Notes: generated by a model not told the origin, from the letters alone. A stretch of 64,000 bases of DNA from Mesorhizobium sp. CU3 (GCF_006442965.1 NZ_VFWX01000010.1:1-64000), one strand, 5' to 3'. Shown: positions 16,857 to 26,597, counted from the stretch's first letter. Program-made: numbers and translations.

Positions 16857-18506
16857 TCAGGCATCCAGCCAGACGGTCTGGAAGTCCATCTCGTAGGTCT
16901 GGTGCATCGCGTAGTTCTTCACCTTCTTGTTCATGTGGCAGTAGAGCTTCTGCCAGAAGGGCTGGATGATGACGCCGGAGTCCTGCAGGATCGTCTCGAC
17001 GTCCTTCATCACCTCCTTACGCTTGGCGACGTCGATCTGCGACAGCGCCTCCTTGAGCTTGGCGTCGAAATCCGGATTGGAAAAGGCCGTCTCGTTCCAG
17101 GCCTCGCCGCTGCGGTAGCCCAGCGCCAGCACCTGGACGCCGAGCGGGCGCATGTACCAGATGGTCATCGAATAGGGATACTTCGTCCAGTCGTTCCAGA
17201 AGGTCGAGCCGGGCAGCACGGTGCGCTTGACCTTGATGCCGGCATCGCGCAACTGGCCGGCGATGGCATCGCCGGTGTTCTTCTGCCATTCGTCCTCGAC
17301 GGTGATCAGCTCGTGCTCGAAATCGGCCTGGCCGGCTTCCGCCATCAGCTTCTTGGCGCCGGCGGCGTCGCGCTCCTTCTTGGGCAGCGGATAATATTCC
17401 GGATGGATCGGGGCGACATGGTGGTTCTCGCCGACGGTGCCCAGACCGTTGTAGCCAAGCTGCATCACCTGGTTGTTGTCGACGGCCATCTGCAGCGCGT
17501 TGCGCACCCTTTTGTCGTCATAGGGCTTGTGGGTGATGTTGGTGCGGGCAACGAGCGTGGTCGCCGTCGCGACTTCGGATTTCACCAGGCCCATCTTATC
17601 CAGAGGATCGATGTAGTCGGCCGGCGTCTCGAAATCGAGGTCGATCTCGCCGGAATCGAAAGCGTTCAGCGTGGCGTTGAAATCGGTGCCGTAGTCGATG
17701 AATTCGATGCTGTCGAGCGGCGCTTCGCCACCCCACCACTTGCCGTTCTCGCGGCGCTTGACGACCGCCTTCGACCCGACCGCATAGGAAACCAGCTCAA
17801 AAGCGCCGGTGCCGATCGGCTTCTTGATCGGGTCTGCGCCGTCCTTGTCGAAGTCGCGGTGCACGACCAGCGCCGGATAGTCGGTGAGGCCCGGGATGAT
17901 GGCGATATCGGCTTCGTTGAGCTTCAGCTTGACGGTGTGGTCGTCGACCTTGGTGATGGCGCCGTCCTTGGCCTTGCCGGTCTTGGCGTCGACCAGCGCG
18001 CCGACGCGGGCCGCCATCGAATTGCCGGAGGCGCCCTTCTCGCACCAGCGGTTCAGATTGGCGATCACGTCATCGGCGTTGAAGGCATCACCATTGTTCC
18101 ACGTGATGCCCTTGCGCACATGCAGTGTATATTCGGTGGCGTCATCGTTGACGTCCCAGCTTTCGAGCAGCACCGGCTCGAAGGTGAACTGGTGGGTGTA
18201 GCGCACCAGCGGCTCCAGCCAGCAGCGGGTGACGTTCGCCATCTCCGTCCAGTCATAGGTGCGCGGATCCTTCTGCGCCTTGACCGACATCGCGACATGC
18301 AGCGTGCCGCCCTTCTTCGGCTCGTCGGCGAGCGCCTTGGTCGGCGCGGCAAGGCCGATCATGCCATAGGCGAAGGCCGTCGATGCGCCGAAGGCGCTGG
18401 CGAGAGCCAGGAATTCGCGCCGGTCGACGCGGCCGGCGCGCGCTTCCTCGGCCATCGCCTCGATCGCGGCCGGGACCCGGTCACCATTGCTTCTGAAAAT
18501 CGTCAT
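16857..18506 (-). CDS. ABC transporter substrate-binding protein, family 5, Tat-exported
   Basis: This 549-aa periplasmic binding protein belongs to the oligopeptide/dipeptide/nickel family 5. A twin-arginine signal ([15 protein letters not shown], about residues 27-41) sits after an unusually long N-region, and cleavage is likely near ALADEP. Family landmarks are [44 protein letters not shown] and [12 protein letters not shown]. No permease or ATPase gene is adjacent, so it must use components encoded elsewhere. It lies 66 bp downstream of the MttB-family gene on the same strand. That suggests capture of the methylated substrate used by that enzyme (inference). Confidence 0.93.
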   Translation of the reverse strand: MTIFRSNGDRVPAAIEAMAEEARAGRVDRREFLALASAFGASTAFAYGMIGLAAPTKALADEPKKGGTLHVAMSVKAQKDPRTYDWTEMANVTRCWLEPLVRYTHQFTFEPVLLESWDVNDDATEYTLHVRKGITWNNGDAFNADDVIANLNRWCEKGASGNSMAARVGALVDAKTGKAKDGAITKVDDHTVKLKLNEADIAIIPGLTDYPALVVHRDFDKDGADPIKKPIGTGAFELVSYAVGSKAVVKRRENGKWWGGEAPLDSIEFIDYGTDFNATLNAFDSGEIDLDFETPADYIDPLDKMGLVKSEVATATTLVARTNITHKPYDDKRVRNALQMAVDNNQVMQLGYNGLGTVGENHHVAPIHPEYYPLPKKERDAAGAKKLMAEAGQADFEHELITVEDEWQKNTGDAIAGQLRDAGIKVKRTVLPGSTFWNDWTKYPYSMTIWYMRPLGVQVLALGYRSGEAWNETAFSNPDFDAKLKEALSQIDVAKRKEVMKDVETILQDSGVIIQPFWQKLYCHMNKKVKNYAMHQTYEMDFQTVWLDA

Positions 18507-18572
18507 TGTCGTTCTCCCATTGTCTGGATCGGGTCTTCGCCCGTTGTTTCAACTCACGCTGTGGCATGTTTA

Positions 18573-20123
18573 TCAACTAACACTGTCGGGCAGCTTTTCC
18601 TCACGCCGCGCGATCAAATCCTTGAGACCTTCGGCAACGCCCTCGTCGAGCTTCGGCTCCTGGTAATCGGCGAGCATGTTGCGCGCCTTTTCCTGGCCGC
18701 GCGTGTCGTGGTCCTTCGCCCCTTCGGCGCTCCACTGCTCGAAGGAATTGAAGTCCATGATGTTCGGCATGAAGAAGGCGCTCTCGAAATGCTCGAGCGT
18801 GTGCTGGGTGCCGAGGAAATGGCCTTGCGGGCCGACCTCGCGGATCGCGGCAAGCGCTTCCTTGAAATCGTCGAAGGGCACGCCGCCGGCATATTTGTAC
18901 CAGCCGACCAGTTGCTCGCAGTCGGTGGCAAATTTCGAATAGCCGCAGGTCAGCCCCGCTTCCAGCCAGCCGGCGGAATGCCAGATGTAGTTGGCGCCGG
19001 AGAGGATCGCGGCATGCATCAGCATGTTCGCCTCGTAGCCGGCCTGGGCGTCGTTGAGCTTGGAGCCGACATGGAAGCCGGAGGTGCGCCAGGGCAATTT
19101 GTATTTCCTCGCCAGCGCGCCCATCAGATACATCATCTGGGCTGCTTCCGGCGTGCCGCCCATCGGCGCGCCGGTCTTCATGTCGACGGTGACCATGAAC
19201 TGGCCGTAGAGCTGCGGCGAGCCCGGACGGATGAGCTGGGTCAGCGCCACCCCTGCCAACGCCTCGGCATTGACCTGCGCCACCGCGCCGACCGCCGAGG
19301 CGGAGGTCGAGGCGCCGCACAGCGCGAAGGGCGCCAGGATCAGCGGCTGGTTGTGGCTGGCATAGACCCGCATGGCATCGATCATGGTGGCGTCCCAGAC
19401 CAGCGGCGAATTGCAATTGGTGATCGCCACCAGCACCGGGTTGTTGCGCACGAAGTCCTCGCCGAAGACGATGCCAGCCATCGCCATCGTGTCCTCGGCC
19501 CGCTCCTTGGAGGTGACGATGCCCATGAACGGCTTGTCGGAATGCTTCAGCGCGGAGTGGATGATGTGCAGATGCCGCTTCGGCACCGCGATCTCCATCG
19601 GCTCGCAGATGACCGAGCTCGAGGAATGCAGCGCCGGCGCCATATAGGCGAGCTTGTGGAAATTGTTGAGGTCGGCGAGCGTGCCGTAGCGGCGCTTGTT
19701 TTCGAGGTCGCGGATATAGGGCGCGCCATACATCGGCACGAAGATCGAATTCTTGCCGCCCACGCGCACCGTGCGCTCTGGATTGCGAGCGTTCAGCGTG
19801 AACTCCGGCGGAACCTTCGAGACCAGCTCCATCAAAAGCGCGCGGTCGATGCGGACGCGCGTGCCCCTGACATCGGCGCCGGCCGCCTTCCAGAGCTCGA
19901 TCGCCCCGTCATCGCGGAATTCGCAGCCCACCTCCTCAAGGATCTTGAGCGATTCCTCATGGATCAGCTCCACTGCCTCGTCCGGCACGATCTCATAGGC
20001 GGGGATCTTGCGCACCAGTGTCGGGAAGGAGGCGATCGGCGCGCTTCTCAGCGCCTTGCGCCCGAGACGGCCGCCGCCGCGGCGGTGGGTCTGTTCGGTC
20101 AATTCAGCGGCTGGTGCGTTCAT
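18573..20123 (-). CDS. Trimethylamine methyltransferase family protein (MttB-like, no pyrrolysine)
   Basis: This 516-aa protein has the COG5598/MttB TIM-barrel pattern: opening IPAYEIVPDEAVELIHEESLKILEEVG, central SPLVWDATMIDAMRVYASHNQPL and late GGVPFDDFKEALAAIREVGPQGHFLGTQHT. There is no in-frame amber codon, so it belongs to the non-pyrrolysine subfamily, whose characterised members demethylate glycine betaine, proline betaine or carnitine onto a corrinoid protein. No corrinoid protein gene is seen in the window. It is divergent from a LysR gene and followed by the Tat-exported binding protein. The substrate is unknown; a quaternary amine is the best guess. Confidence 0.9.
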   Translation of the reverse strand: MNAPAAELTEQTHRRGGGRLGRKALRSAPIASFPTLVRKIPAYEIVPDEAVELIHEESLKILEEVGCEFRDDGAIELWKAAGADVRGTRVRIDRALLMELVSKVPPEFTLNARNPERTVRVGGKNSIFVPMYGAPYIRDLENKRRYGTLADLNNFHKLAYMAPALHSSSSVICEPMEIAVPKRHLHIIHSALKHSDKPFMGIVTSKERAEDTMAMAGIVFGEDFVRNNPVLVAITNCNSPLVWDATMIDAMRVYASHNQPLILAPFALCGASTSASAVGAVAQVNAEALAGVALTQLIRPGSPQLYGQFMVTVDMKTGAPMGGTPEAAQMMYLMGALARKYKLPWRTSGFHVGSKLNDAQAGYEANMLMHAAILSGANYIWHSAGWLEAGLTCGYSKFATDCEQLVGWYKYAGGVPFDDFKEALAAIREVGPQGHFLGTQHTLEHFESAFFMPNIMDFNSFEQWSAEGAKDHDTRGQEKARNMLADYQEPKLDEGVAEGLKDLIARREEKLPDSVS

Positions 20124-20198
20124 AAATCCTCCTTCGTCCCGCCAGCCAAATTAGCGAGGCGAAATATCACTGTGACGCTGGAAAATCCTGATCGCTTG

Positions 20199-20214
20199 TA
20201 TAAGTTTCACTTAT
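20199..20214. promoter_or_regulatory. LysR-type T-N11-A palindrome over the lysR start codon
   Basis: ATAAGT (20200-20205) and ACTTAT (20209-20214) are perfect arms around TTC, with T and A spaced as T-N11-A. The right arm covers the ATG at 20213. A TATAAG box (20199-20204) overlaps the left arm and would start transcription at or near the ATG, so the transcript may be leaderless. Autorepression plus control of the divergent MttB-family gene is the obvious model (inference). Confidence 0.55.
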
Positions 20215-21115
20215 GCGAAGCCTGCGCCACCTCCTCCCCTCCGCCGGCAGCCTGATCGTCTTCGAGGCGGCGGGCCGGCTTTCGAGCTTCACCGCGGCGG
20301 GCCGCGAGCTCGGCATGACGCAGGCCGCCGTCTCCTATGCGGTGCGCGGGCTGGAGGAACAGCTCGGCGCACAGCTCTTCCAGCGCCGGCACCGGCAGGT
20401 GCTGTTGACGGAGGCAGGCGAGCGCTTCCATGCCGATGTCTCGCTCGGCCTGTCGCATATCCGCAAGTCGGCCGAGGATCTGCGGCTGCAGGCGAGCGGC
20501 GGCCATGTGACCTTGGCCGCCTCGACCGCCTTCGGCTCGTTCTGGATGATGCCGCGCCTGCAGCAGTTCCGCGACCAGTTGCCGGGCGTCGACCTGCGCA
20601 TCCAGACCGCCGACCGCGACCTCGACATCATCGCCGAGGGCATTCCGCTCGGCGTTCGCGGCGGCATGCCGCGCGACTGGCCGGACTATCACTCGCTGTC
20701 GCTGTCCGAAGAAGAGATCTTCCCGGTTGCGGGACCGAGCTACCTCGCCAAATTCGGCATGCCGAAGACCGTCGCGGAACTGGCCACGCACCGGCTGATC
20801 CATCTGGAAGAGCCCTATCGCGAGGCGCCGAACTGGGACGAGTGGTTCGCATCCGCCGGAACCAGCCTGCGCAACGCCGAGCGCGGCCTGCGCATCAACG
20901 ACTATGCGCTGGTGATCCAGGCGGTGATGGAGGGCCAAGGCATCTCGCTCGGATGGCGGCACCTGGTCGAGCGCCTGGTGGCGTCAGGCCTTCTTGTGCC
21001 GGTGACCGATCACGTGATGCGGACGGGCATCGGCTTCCACGTCATCTGGCCTAAAAACCGCGAGCTGCGCGACAATGCGAGAAGGGTCCGGGACTGGCTG
21101 GTGGCGCAGGCGTGA
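20213..21115 (+). CDS. LysR family transcriptional regulator (GcvA-like)
   Basis: This 300-aa LysR-type protein has an N-terminal winged helix. Its recognition region is LSSFTAAGRELGMTQAAVSYAVRGLEEQLGAQLFQRR (about residues 24-60), typical of GcvA-like members. The periplasmic-binding-like effector domain starts near residue 90 (VTLAASTAFGSFWMMPRLQQF). No Shine-Dalgarno sequence precedes the ATG at 20213, consistent with a leaderless transcript. Divergence from the MttB-family gene with an 89-bp gap points to control of methylamine/betaine use. The effector is unknown. Confidence 0.93.
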   Translation: MRSLRHLLPSAGSLIVFEAAGRLSSFTAAGRELGMTQAAVSYAVRGLEEQLGAQLFQRRHRQVLLTEAGERFHADVSLGLSHIRKSAEDLRLQASGGHVTLAASTAFGSFWMMPRLQQFRDQLPGVDLRIQTADRDLDIIAEGIPLGVRGGMPRDWPDYHSLSLSEEEIFPVAGPSYLAKFGMPKTVAELATHRLIHLEEPYREAPNWDEWFASAGTSLRNAERGLRINDYALVIQAVMEGQGISLGWRHLVERLVASGLLVPVTDHVMRTGIGFHVIWPKNRELRDNARRVRDWLVAQA

Positions 21116-21160
21116 AGTTGCCCCTCCCCCACGCCATTCGAATCCGCCTATAATCGTCGG

Positions 21161-23035
21161 ATGCCCATTCGCCAGCTTTCCGAAACGATGATCAACCAGA
21201 TCGCCGCCGGCGAGGTCATCGAGCGTCCGGCTAGCGTGGTGAAGGAACTGGTCGAGAACGCGCTCGACGCCGGCGCCTCGCGTATCGAGGTGGTCACGGC
21301 GGGCGGCGGGTTGAGCCTCATCCGCGTCACCGATGACGGCTCAGGCATCGCCGAGCCGGAGCTTGCGCTGGCGGTGGCCCGCCATTGCACCTCCAAGCTC
21401 TCCGACGACATCCACGACATCCGTTCGCTCGGCTTCCGCGGCGAGGCGCTGCCTTCGATCGGATCGGTGGCGCGGCTGTCGATCCGCTCGCGCACCGCCG
21501 GCGGCGACGCTGCTGCCGAGATCGGCATCGAAGGCGGGCGCGTCTCGGCGGTCAAGCCGGCGGCAGCCAATCGCGGCACTACGGTCGAGGTGCGCGACCT
21601 GTTCTTCGCCACGCCGGCCAGGCTCAAATTCATGAAGGGCGAGCGCGCCGAAAGCTCGGCGACCAGCGACGTGGTGAAGCGCATTGCGATTGCCTTCCCC
21701 GGGGTGCGCTTCACGCTTGCTGGCGCCGACCGCTCGACGCTGGAACTGCCGGCGACGGCCGACACGCCGGAAGGCCGGCTGGCGCGCGTCGCACAGGTGA
21801 TGGGCAAGGATTTCCCGGACAACGCGATTGCGATCGATGCCATGCGCGATGGCGTTCACCTCGCCGGCCATGTCTCGATCCCGTCCTACACGCGCGCCAA
21901 CGCGCTGCAGCAATATGCCTATGTCAACGGGCGGCCGGTGCGCGACAAGCTGATCGCTGGCGCAATCCGGGGCGCTTTTGCAGACGTCTTGCCGCGCGAC
22001 CGGCATGCGGTGACGGTGCTGTTCCTGTCGCTCGATCCGGCCATCGTCGACGTCAACGTGCATCCGGCCAAAGCCGATGTGCGCTTCCGCGATCCCGGCT
22101 TGGTGCGCGGGCTGATCGTCGGCGCCATCCGCGAGGCGCTGGCCGGCGCCGGCATCCGCGCCGCGACCTCAGGCGCTGCCGGCATGATGGCGGCGTTCCG
22201 GCCGGGTGCGCCCTCCTATTCGCATCCTGGCCCGGCCAATGGCCATCGCAGCTACGAGGCGACCTATCGCGCCTCCGGCCCCGGCGGCTTCGATCCGATG
22301 CGTTCGCCGCAGCGGCCGCTCGACATGAGCTATGGGGAGGCAAGGCCGCGATCCGGTGGTTTTGCCGAGAACCACCAGGCCGCCTTCGACACCGGGCCGC
22401 TGGCCAGCGCCGATGTGCGCGCAGGCATGGCCGAACCGGCCGAGGCGCTGCTCGGCATGGCGTTGGGCGCGGCCCGCGCGCAAGTGCATGAGAACTATAT
22501 CGTCGCGCAGACCAGGGATTCGCTTGTGATCGTCGACCAGCATGCCGCGCATGAGCGGCTGGTCTATGAGGCACTGAAGAATGCGCTCAATGCCCGCGCG
22601 GTGCCCTCGCAGATGCTGCTCCTGCCCGAGATCGTCGACCTGCCGGAAGACGATGCCGAGCGGCTGGCCATGCACTCCGAGACGCTGGCCAGATTCGGCC
22701 TCGGGCTGGAGCGCTTCGGCCCGGGCGCGGTGGCGGTGCGCGAAACGCCGTCGATGCTCGGCGAAACCAATGTGCAGCAGCTGATCCGCGACCTTGCCGA
22801 CGAGATCGCCGACAACGACACGGTCGAGACGCTAAAGGAGCGCCTGGACAAGATTGCCGCCACCATGGCCTGCCACGGCTCGGTGCGCTCGGGCCGTCTG
22901 CTCAAGGCCGAGGAGATGAACGCGCTGCTGCGCCAGATGGAGGCGACGCCGGGATCCGGCACCTGCAACCATGGCCGTCCGACCTATATCGAGCTCAAGC
23001 TCGCCGATATCGAGCGGCTGTTCGGCCGGCGGTGA
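21161..23035 (+). CDS. mutL: DNA mismatch repair protein MutL (endonuclease type)
   Basis: The 624-aa MutL has an N-terminal GHKL ATPase with [11 protein letters not shown] (motif I), VTDDGSGI (motif II) and [13 protein letters not shown] (motif III), within residues 30-105. A variable Gly/Pro-rich linker spans about residues 340-440. The C-terminal dimerisation domain carries [12 protein letters not shown] (DQHAx2Ex4E endonuclease motif), [11 protein letters not shown] and CNHGRPT. So it nicks DNA itself, as expected for bacteria without MutH. The start at 21161 gives the universal [19 protein letters not shown]. It is a single gene, convergent with a secreted unknown. Confidence 0.98.
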   Translation: MPIRQLSETMINQIAAGEVIERPASVVKELVENALDAGASRIEVVTAGGGLSLIRVTDDGSGIAEPELALAVARHCTSKLSDDIHDIRSLGFRGEALPSIGSVARLSIRSRTAGGDAAAEIGIEGGRVSAVKPAAANRGTTVEVRDLFFATPARLKFMKGERAESSATSDVVKRIAIAFPGVRFTLAGADRSTLELPATADTPEGRLARVAQVMGKDFPDNAIAIDAMRDGVHLAGHVSIPSYTRANALQQYAYVNGRPVRDKLIAGAIRGAFADVLPRDRHAVTVLFLSLDPAIVDVNVHPAKADVRFRDPGLVRGLIVGAIREALAGAGIRAATSGAAGMMAAFRPGAPSYSHPGPANGHRSYEATYRASGPGGFDPMRSPQRPLDMSYGEARPRSGGFAENHQAAFDTGPLASADVRAGMAEPAEALLGMALGAARAQVHENYIVAQTRDSLVIVDQHAAHERLVYEALKNALNARAVPSQMLLLPEIVDLPEDDAERLAMHSETLARFGLGLERFGPGAVAVRETPSMLGETNVQQLIRDLADEIADNDTVETLKERLDKIAATMACHGSVRSGRLLKAEEMNALLRQMEATPGSGTCNHGRPTYIELKLADIERLFGRR

Positions 23036-23080
23036 GCGCTTTCCACAAAGCACAGGATCAGAGCGATCAAAGCAGCCCGC

Positions 23081-23833
23081 TCAGTTCACCAAGCGGTGAT
23101 ACGTTCCTGTTTTGGGAGAGAAGCCGTACTCGGTCGTGTAGCCGCCGTTTCCACCGCGAAAATTCACGGAGATAATCTCTTCGCCCTGCTTTTGAACATT
23201 CAAATAAATGGGCGTCATCAACATGCCCGCGTTGCAGTCCTCGTCGTCGAACCGGATGCTCTGAACGGCTTTCCTCGTCTTCTTGCTGATGACCTGCAGC
23301 TTGGTCATGCAGATGCCGGCGTCGGTTTTGGTGTAAACACCGGCCAATCGATGAGTGGCCGTCTGCACCCAAAACGGGATCTCGACGATCCCGTTGATCT
23401 TGGCCTCGGCCGTATCGTCAAGGGCGGCAACTTGCTTGAGCACGACCGGGACCTTCTCCGAACCCTTGACCCAGATTCCTGTTGCGCCGCTTTCGTGGAG
23501 GTCGAGCGAAAGCGGGCATCCCGTTGCGTCGATGGGCGTCTTTGACCCCATCACCAACACACGATCCAATTCCTTATCGTCCGCGATCTCGCAAAGCGTG
23601 AGTTTGGTTCCCTCTGATTTGCCGTAGAGCGCGATGGGGCTCTGCTTGGCATCGTAGAAGTAGCTTCCCTCGACCGTAATGCCGCTGCCGAAGCTGTCAT
23701 AGCGCTGCAGCGACAGGTGAACCGGACTCGGTCCGACGGAGCCTTCGAAATTCTTTACCTGGTACCAGCCCGCAGCAGCTTGCCCGGTCAGCGCCAGCAT
23801 GCAGAAAGCCAGCGCTACAAAAGATCTTCCCAT
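23081..23833 (-). CDS. Secreted protein of unknown function
   Basis: This 250-aa protein has a clear Sec signal peptide (RSFVALAFCMLALTGQAAA, about residues 3-21). The mature part is beta-rich, with four Cys at TLCEIAD, ATGCPL, AGICMT and DEDCNAG that could pair as two disulfides. No family is recognised. The start at 23833 has GGGGGAC directly upstream; an ATG five codons earlier would place that element inside the gene. Composition is less GC-rich than the neighbours and codon use is more relaxed, which may point to later acquisition. It is convergent with mutL and monocistronic. Confidence 0.75.
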   Translation of the reverse strand: MGRSFVALAFCMLALTGQAAAGWYQVKNFEGSVGPSPVHLSLQRYDSFGSGITVEGSYFYDAKQSPIALYGKSEGTKLTLCEIADDKELDRVLVMGSKTPIDATGCPLSLDLHESGATGIWVKGSEKVPVVLKQVAALDDTAEAKINGIVEIPFWVQTATHRLAGVYTKTDAGICMTKLQVISKKTRKAVQSIRFDDEDCNAGMLMTPIYLNVQKQGEEIISVNFRGGNGGYTTEYGFSPKTGTYHRLVN

Positions 23834-23940
23834 TCCGTCCCCCAGCAAAGGCAGCTCACCATAGCTGCGCTTCTGCAGGGTGTCCTCATGCTGGTGGAAG
23901 GTTCGTAGTTAGAGTCCGGAGATGTCTCCAACCTTTTGTT

Positions 23941-24834
23941 TTACCGCTTCAAATTCACCACGATCACACCGCCCAGAGCGAGCGCGCCGCCGACGACACC
24001 GAGCAGCGAAGGCACTTCGCCGAGCCAGAAGAAGCCGATCAGCGCGGAGGTTGGCGAGACCAGGTAGAGGAAGTTCGAGGCGCGGGCGGCCGGCAGGCGC
24101 GAGAGCGCGGTCGCCCAGGCGGCGTAGGCGATCAGGCTGGGCACGATGCCGAGATAGATGACGGCGCCAAGGCCGGCGGTGTTGGCGACGGCGGCCTGCG
24201 AAAAGGCTTCCGGCAGGAAGGGCGACAGGCAGAGCGCGCCGAGCACCATGTTGGAGGCGGCGATGGTCAGCGGATGATGGCGGGCAAAGAGCGGCTTCTG
24301 GACGATGGTGTTGACAGCCGAGCAAAGGGCCGAACCCAGCACCAGCAGCGCGCCGGCGTTGAAGTGCAGGCCGTTGCCGTCGGCCACCGCGATGATGCCG
24401 ATACCGGCGAAGGAGATCACGGTGCCGAGCCAGGCCAGTCGCGAAAAGCGCTCGCCGAGCAGCGCCATCGCCATGATCGCGGTGAAGATCGGGCTGACAT
24501 TGATGATGAAGCCGGCAGCACCCGCCGAGACGGTCAATTCGCCGAAATTGAGCATGGCGGTGTAGAGCGCGACGAAGATCGCGCCGCCGAAGCCGAAGCG
24601 CCACAATTCGTCGATCCTGGGCAACGCTGGGCGCTTGACCGCAAGGAAGATCGCCGCCGGCACGGCCGCGATGGCGAAGCGCAGCGCGCCAAGCTCCAGC
24701 GGCTGGAAGGCGGCAAGGCCGGCGCGGATCGCCGGGAAGGCCGACGCCCAGCCGATCACCGTCAGCGCCACGGCGACCGCTGCCGTGGTGTCGATGCGCT
24801 GTGTCTCATTCAACGTGCCGGTGTAAGCGCTCAT
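23941..24834 (-). CDS. DMT superfamily (EamA) transporter
   Basis: This 297-aa inner-membrane protein has the ten-helix, two-repeat EamA architecture. The repeats begin TVIGWASAFPAIRAGLAAFQPLELGALRF and PSLIAYAAWATALSRLPAARASNFLYLVSPTSALIGFFWLGE; the latter is a conserved EamA signature. EamA proteins mostly export amino acids or other small metabolites; the substrate is unknown. The start at 24834 follows GAGGACACGGCC; the ORF extends to 24909 without a better start. A LysR gene is divergent 90 bp away and is its likely regulator. Confidence 0.92.
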   Translation of the reverse strand: MSAYTGTLNETQRIDTTAAVAVALTVIGWASAFPAIRAGLAAFQPLELGALRFAIAAVPAAIFLAVKRPALPRIDELWRFGFGGAIFVALYTAMLNFGELTVSAGAAGFIINVSPIFTAIMAMALLGERFSRLAWLGTVISFAGIGIIAVADGNGLHFNAGALLVLGSALCSAVNTIVQKPLFARHHPLTIAASNMVLGALCLSPFLPEAFSQAAVANTAGLGAVIYLGIVPSLIAYAAWATALSRLPAARASNFLYLVSPTSALIGFFWLGEVPSLLGVVGGALALGGVIVVNLKR

Positions 24835-24924
24835 GGCCGTGTCCTCGTTTTTCTCCGTCATAAACACAGGAAACGCCATTGCCGGGTGATTGACAAACGA
24901 CCAATTCAAGGGTCAGCTGTGAGC

Positions 24925-25851
24925 ATGGATCACAGCTCGGACCAGATACTGCCGCTCGAGACCTTGCGCGCGTTCGACGCGGCGGCGCGCACCGGCAGTT
25001 TCTCGGCGGCGGCCGAAAGGCTCAACCTCACCCATGGCGCGGTCAGCCGCCAGATCGCCAAGCTGGAGGATTGGCTGGGCCTGAAAGTGTTCGAGCGCAA
25101 TGCGCGCGGCGTGACGCTGACCAATGAGGGCAACCGGCTGCATCTGCGCACCACGGAAGCCTTCGCGCTGATCTCGGTCAATTCCGACCGCTGGATCGAG
25201 CCGCGCGGCACCGCCGTGGTGCGGCTGGCCTCCATCCCCTCGGTCAGCGGGCTGTGGCTGATGCCGCGCATGGCGGCGTTGGAGAACCATCCGACCAGGC
25301 TGCGCATCGTGCTCGACGTCGATAACCGTCAGGCCGACCTTGCCGACGAAGGCATCGACCTGTCCGTGCGCTGCGGGCGCGGCCGCATCCCGGGCCGTGT
25401 CTCGGTGCAGCTTTTCGAGGAGCATATTTTTCCGATCGCATCGCCGGACCTCGCCAAGGAGATCGGCCAAGGCGATCCGACGCGCCTGCTCAAATTCGCG
25501 CTGATCAACGATTCCGACGCATCCGGCTGGCGCGCCTGGTTCGCGGCGCAGGACATCGACTATCGCCCGCGTCCGCAGGACCGGCGCTTCGAGGATTACA
25601 ATCTGGTGCTCGATGCGGCGGCGCATGGCCTCGGCATCGCGCTGGCGCGGCCGCCGCTGACCAAGGATCAGCTCGGATCCGGGCGGATCGTCCCGGTCGA
25701 TGACCGCACGGCGCTCAATCCGGTGTCCTACTGGCTGGATCGTCCGGTGGGCCGGCCTCGCGCCGCAGCCGCCGACCTCGCCAGGCGCATCGCGGAGCAA
25801 GCGAAGCTTGCGCCGGAGAAGCTTGAAGCTTTTCTGCGGGAAGACGATTGA
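24925..25851 (+). CDS. LysR family transcriptional regulator
   Basis: This 308-aa LysR-type regulator is close to GcvA in layout. The helix-turn-helix is FDAAARTGSFSAAAERLNLTHGAVSRQIAKLEDWLGLKVFER (about residues 15-55) and the effector domain begins near residue 90 (VVRLASIPSVSGLWLMPRMAAL). The ATG at 24925 is chosen because homology begins there; a GTG two codons upstream is possible. The longer in-frame ORF back to 24274 is antisense to the transporter. It probably controls the divergent DMT transporter; effector unknown. Confidence 0.92.
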   Translation: MDHSSDQILPLETLRAFDAAARTGSFSAAAERLNLTHGAVSRQIAKLEDWLGLKVFERNARGVTLTNEGNRLHLRTTEAFALISVNSDRWIEPRGTAVVRLASIPSVSGLWLMPRMAALENHPTRLRIVLDVDNRQADLADEGIDLSVRCGRGRIPGRVSVQLFEEHIFPIASPDLAKEIGQGDPTRLLKFALINDSDASGWRAWFAAQDIDYRPRPQDRRFEDYNLVLDAAAHGLGIALARPPLTKDQLGSGRIVPVDDRTALNPVSYWLDRPVGRPRAAAADLARRIAEQAKLAPEKLEAFLREDD

Positions 25852-25878
25852 AATCCGCCTGAAGCCTGCCTCAACAAG

Positions 25879-26481
25879 TCAGCGAAGCAGCAGCACCATG
25901 ATCGTGGCGGTCACCGCCGAAACGACGCCCGTGACCACCGAAATCGTCCACAGCGATATCGGGGCCGGCTCGGATCGCGGCGCATGGCCGGCTGGCCGGG
26001 CGGCTGCGCCTCTCGGCAGCGGCGCGTTGGCGTTGGCTGCGACCAGCGCCGGTGAAGACAGCGCGGCGGCAGCGACCGACTGCGGCTGCGGCGCCACGGC
26101 AGCGGCCCTGGCGGTGTTGTCGGCGGCGGACGGCTGGGCTGGCCCGGCAGCGCGCGGAGCCTGGTCGGCTTCGGCCGCTTGCCGGCCCGGCGTCCTGGCC
26201 GGCCTGTCTTCCGCCTCGTCGTCGGGTTCCATCATCGCTCTGTAAGCGTCTTCGACCGCATTGGAGGACAGATGCTGCGCCGACCGGGCCGGCGGCGCCT
26301 GCAAGGAGCCGCTCAGCGCCTGCGCCGCGAATTGCGCGGCTTGCGCGCCGGCCGGCGCCGGCGGCTGGACCAGCGCCTTGATCAGCGCGGTCGTCGCCGG
26401 ATCGGCCTTCGCCGAAGGCACCGGCTGCGGGGTCAGCGCATCGGTGATCATCGCGTTCAAACGGGTCGATGTGACGTCCAT
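25879..26481 (-). CDS. Ala/Pro-rich tail-anchored protein of unknown function
   Basis: This 200-aa protein has no N-terminal signal. Residues 1-170 are dominated by Ala, Pro, Gln and Arg and are probably disordered. The only predicted structure is a C-terminal membrane helix (LWTISVVTGVVSAVTATIMVLLLR, about 176-200), which makes it a tail-anchored protein facing the cytoplasm. No family is recognised. A competing ORF in another frame over the same span reads as random Arg/Gly-rich sequence and is rejected. It is convergent with the LysR gene and divergent from the DUF2093 gene. Confidence 0.7.
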   Translation of the reverse strand: MDVTSTRLNAMITDALTPQPVPSAKADPATTALIKALVQPPAPAGAQAAQFAAQALSGSLQAPPARSAQHLSSNAVEDAYRAMMEPDDEAEDRPARTPGRQAAEADQAPRAAGPAQPSAADNTARAAAVAPQPQSVAAAALSSPALVAANANAPLPRGAAARPAGHAPRSEPAPISLWTISVVTGVVSAVTATIMVLLLR

Positions 26482-26597
26482 GCCGGGCTTCCGGAAACCA
26501 TTGTGCCAATCAAGCCATAGTGCACGAACATTGCGCCAAGCTTGACCGCGCCCCAGATTTGTGGCGATTGGACCGCAATGAAGCCTAGCGTCACGCC

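Noticed and set aside
16638..20255. 1205-aa plus-strand ORF opposite the binding protein and MttB gene
   Set aside because: High-GC antisense ORF with Arg/Gly/His-rich random-looking sequence and no family signature.
23036..23080. Terminator between mutL and the convergent secreted-protein gene
   Set aside because: Only a 5-bp stem (GCTTT/AAAGC) is visible, too weak to claim.
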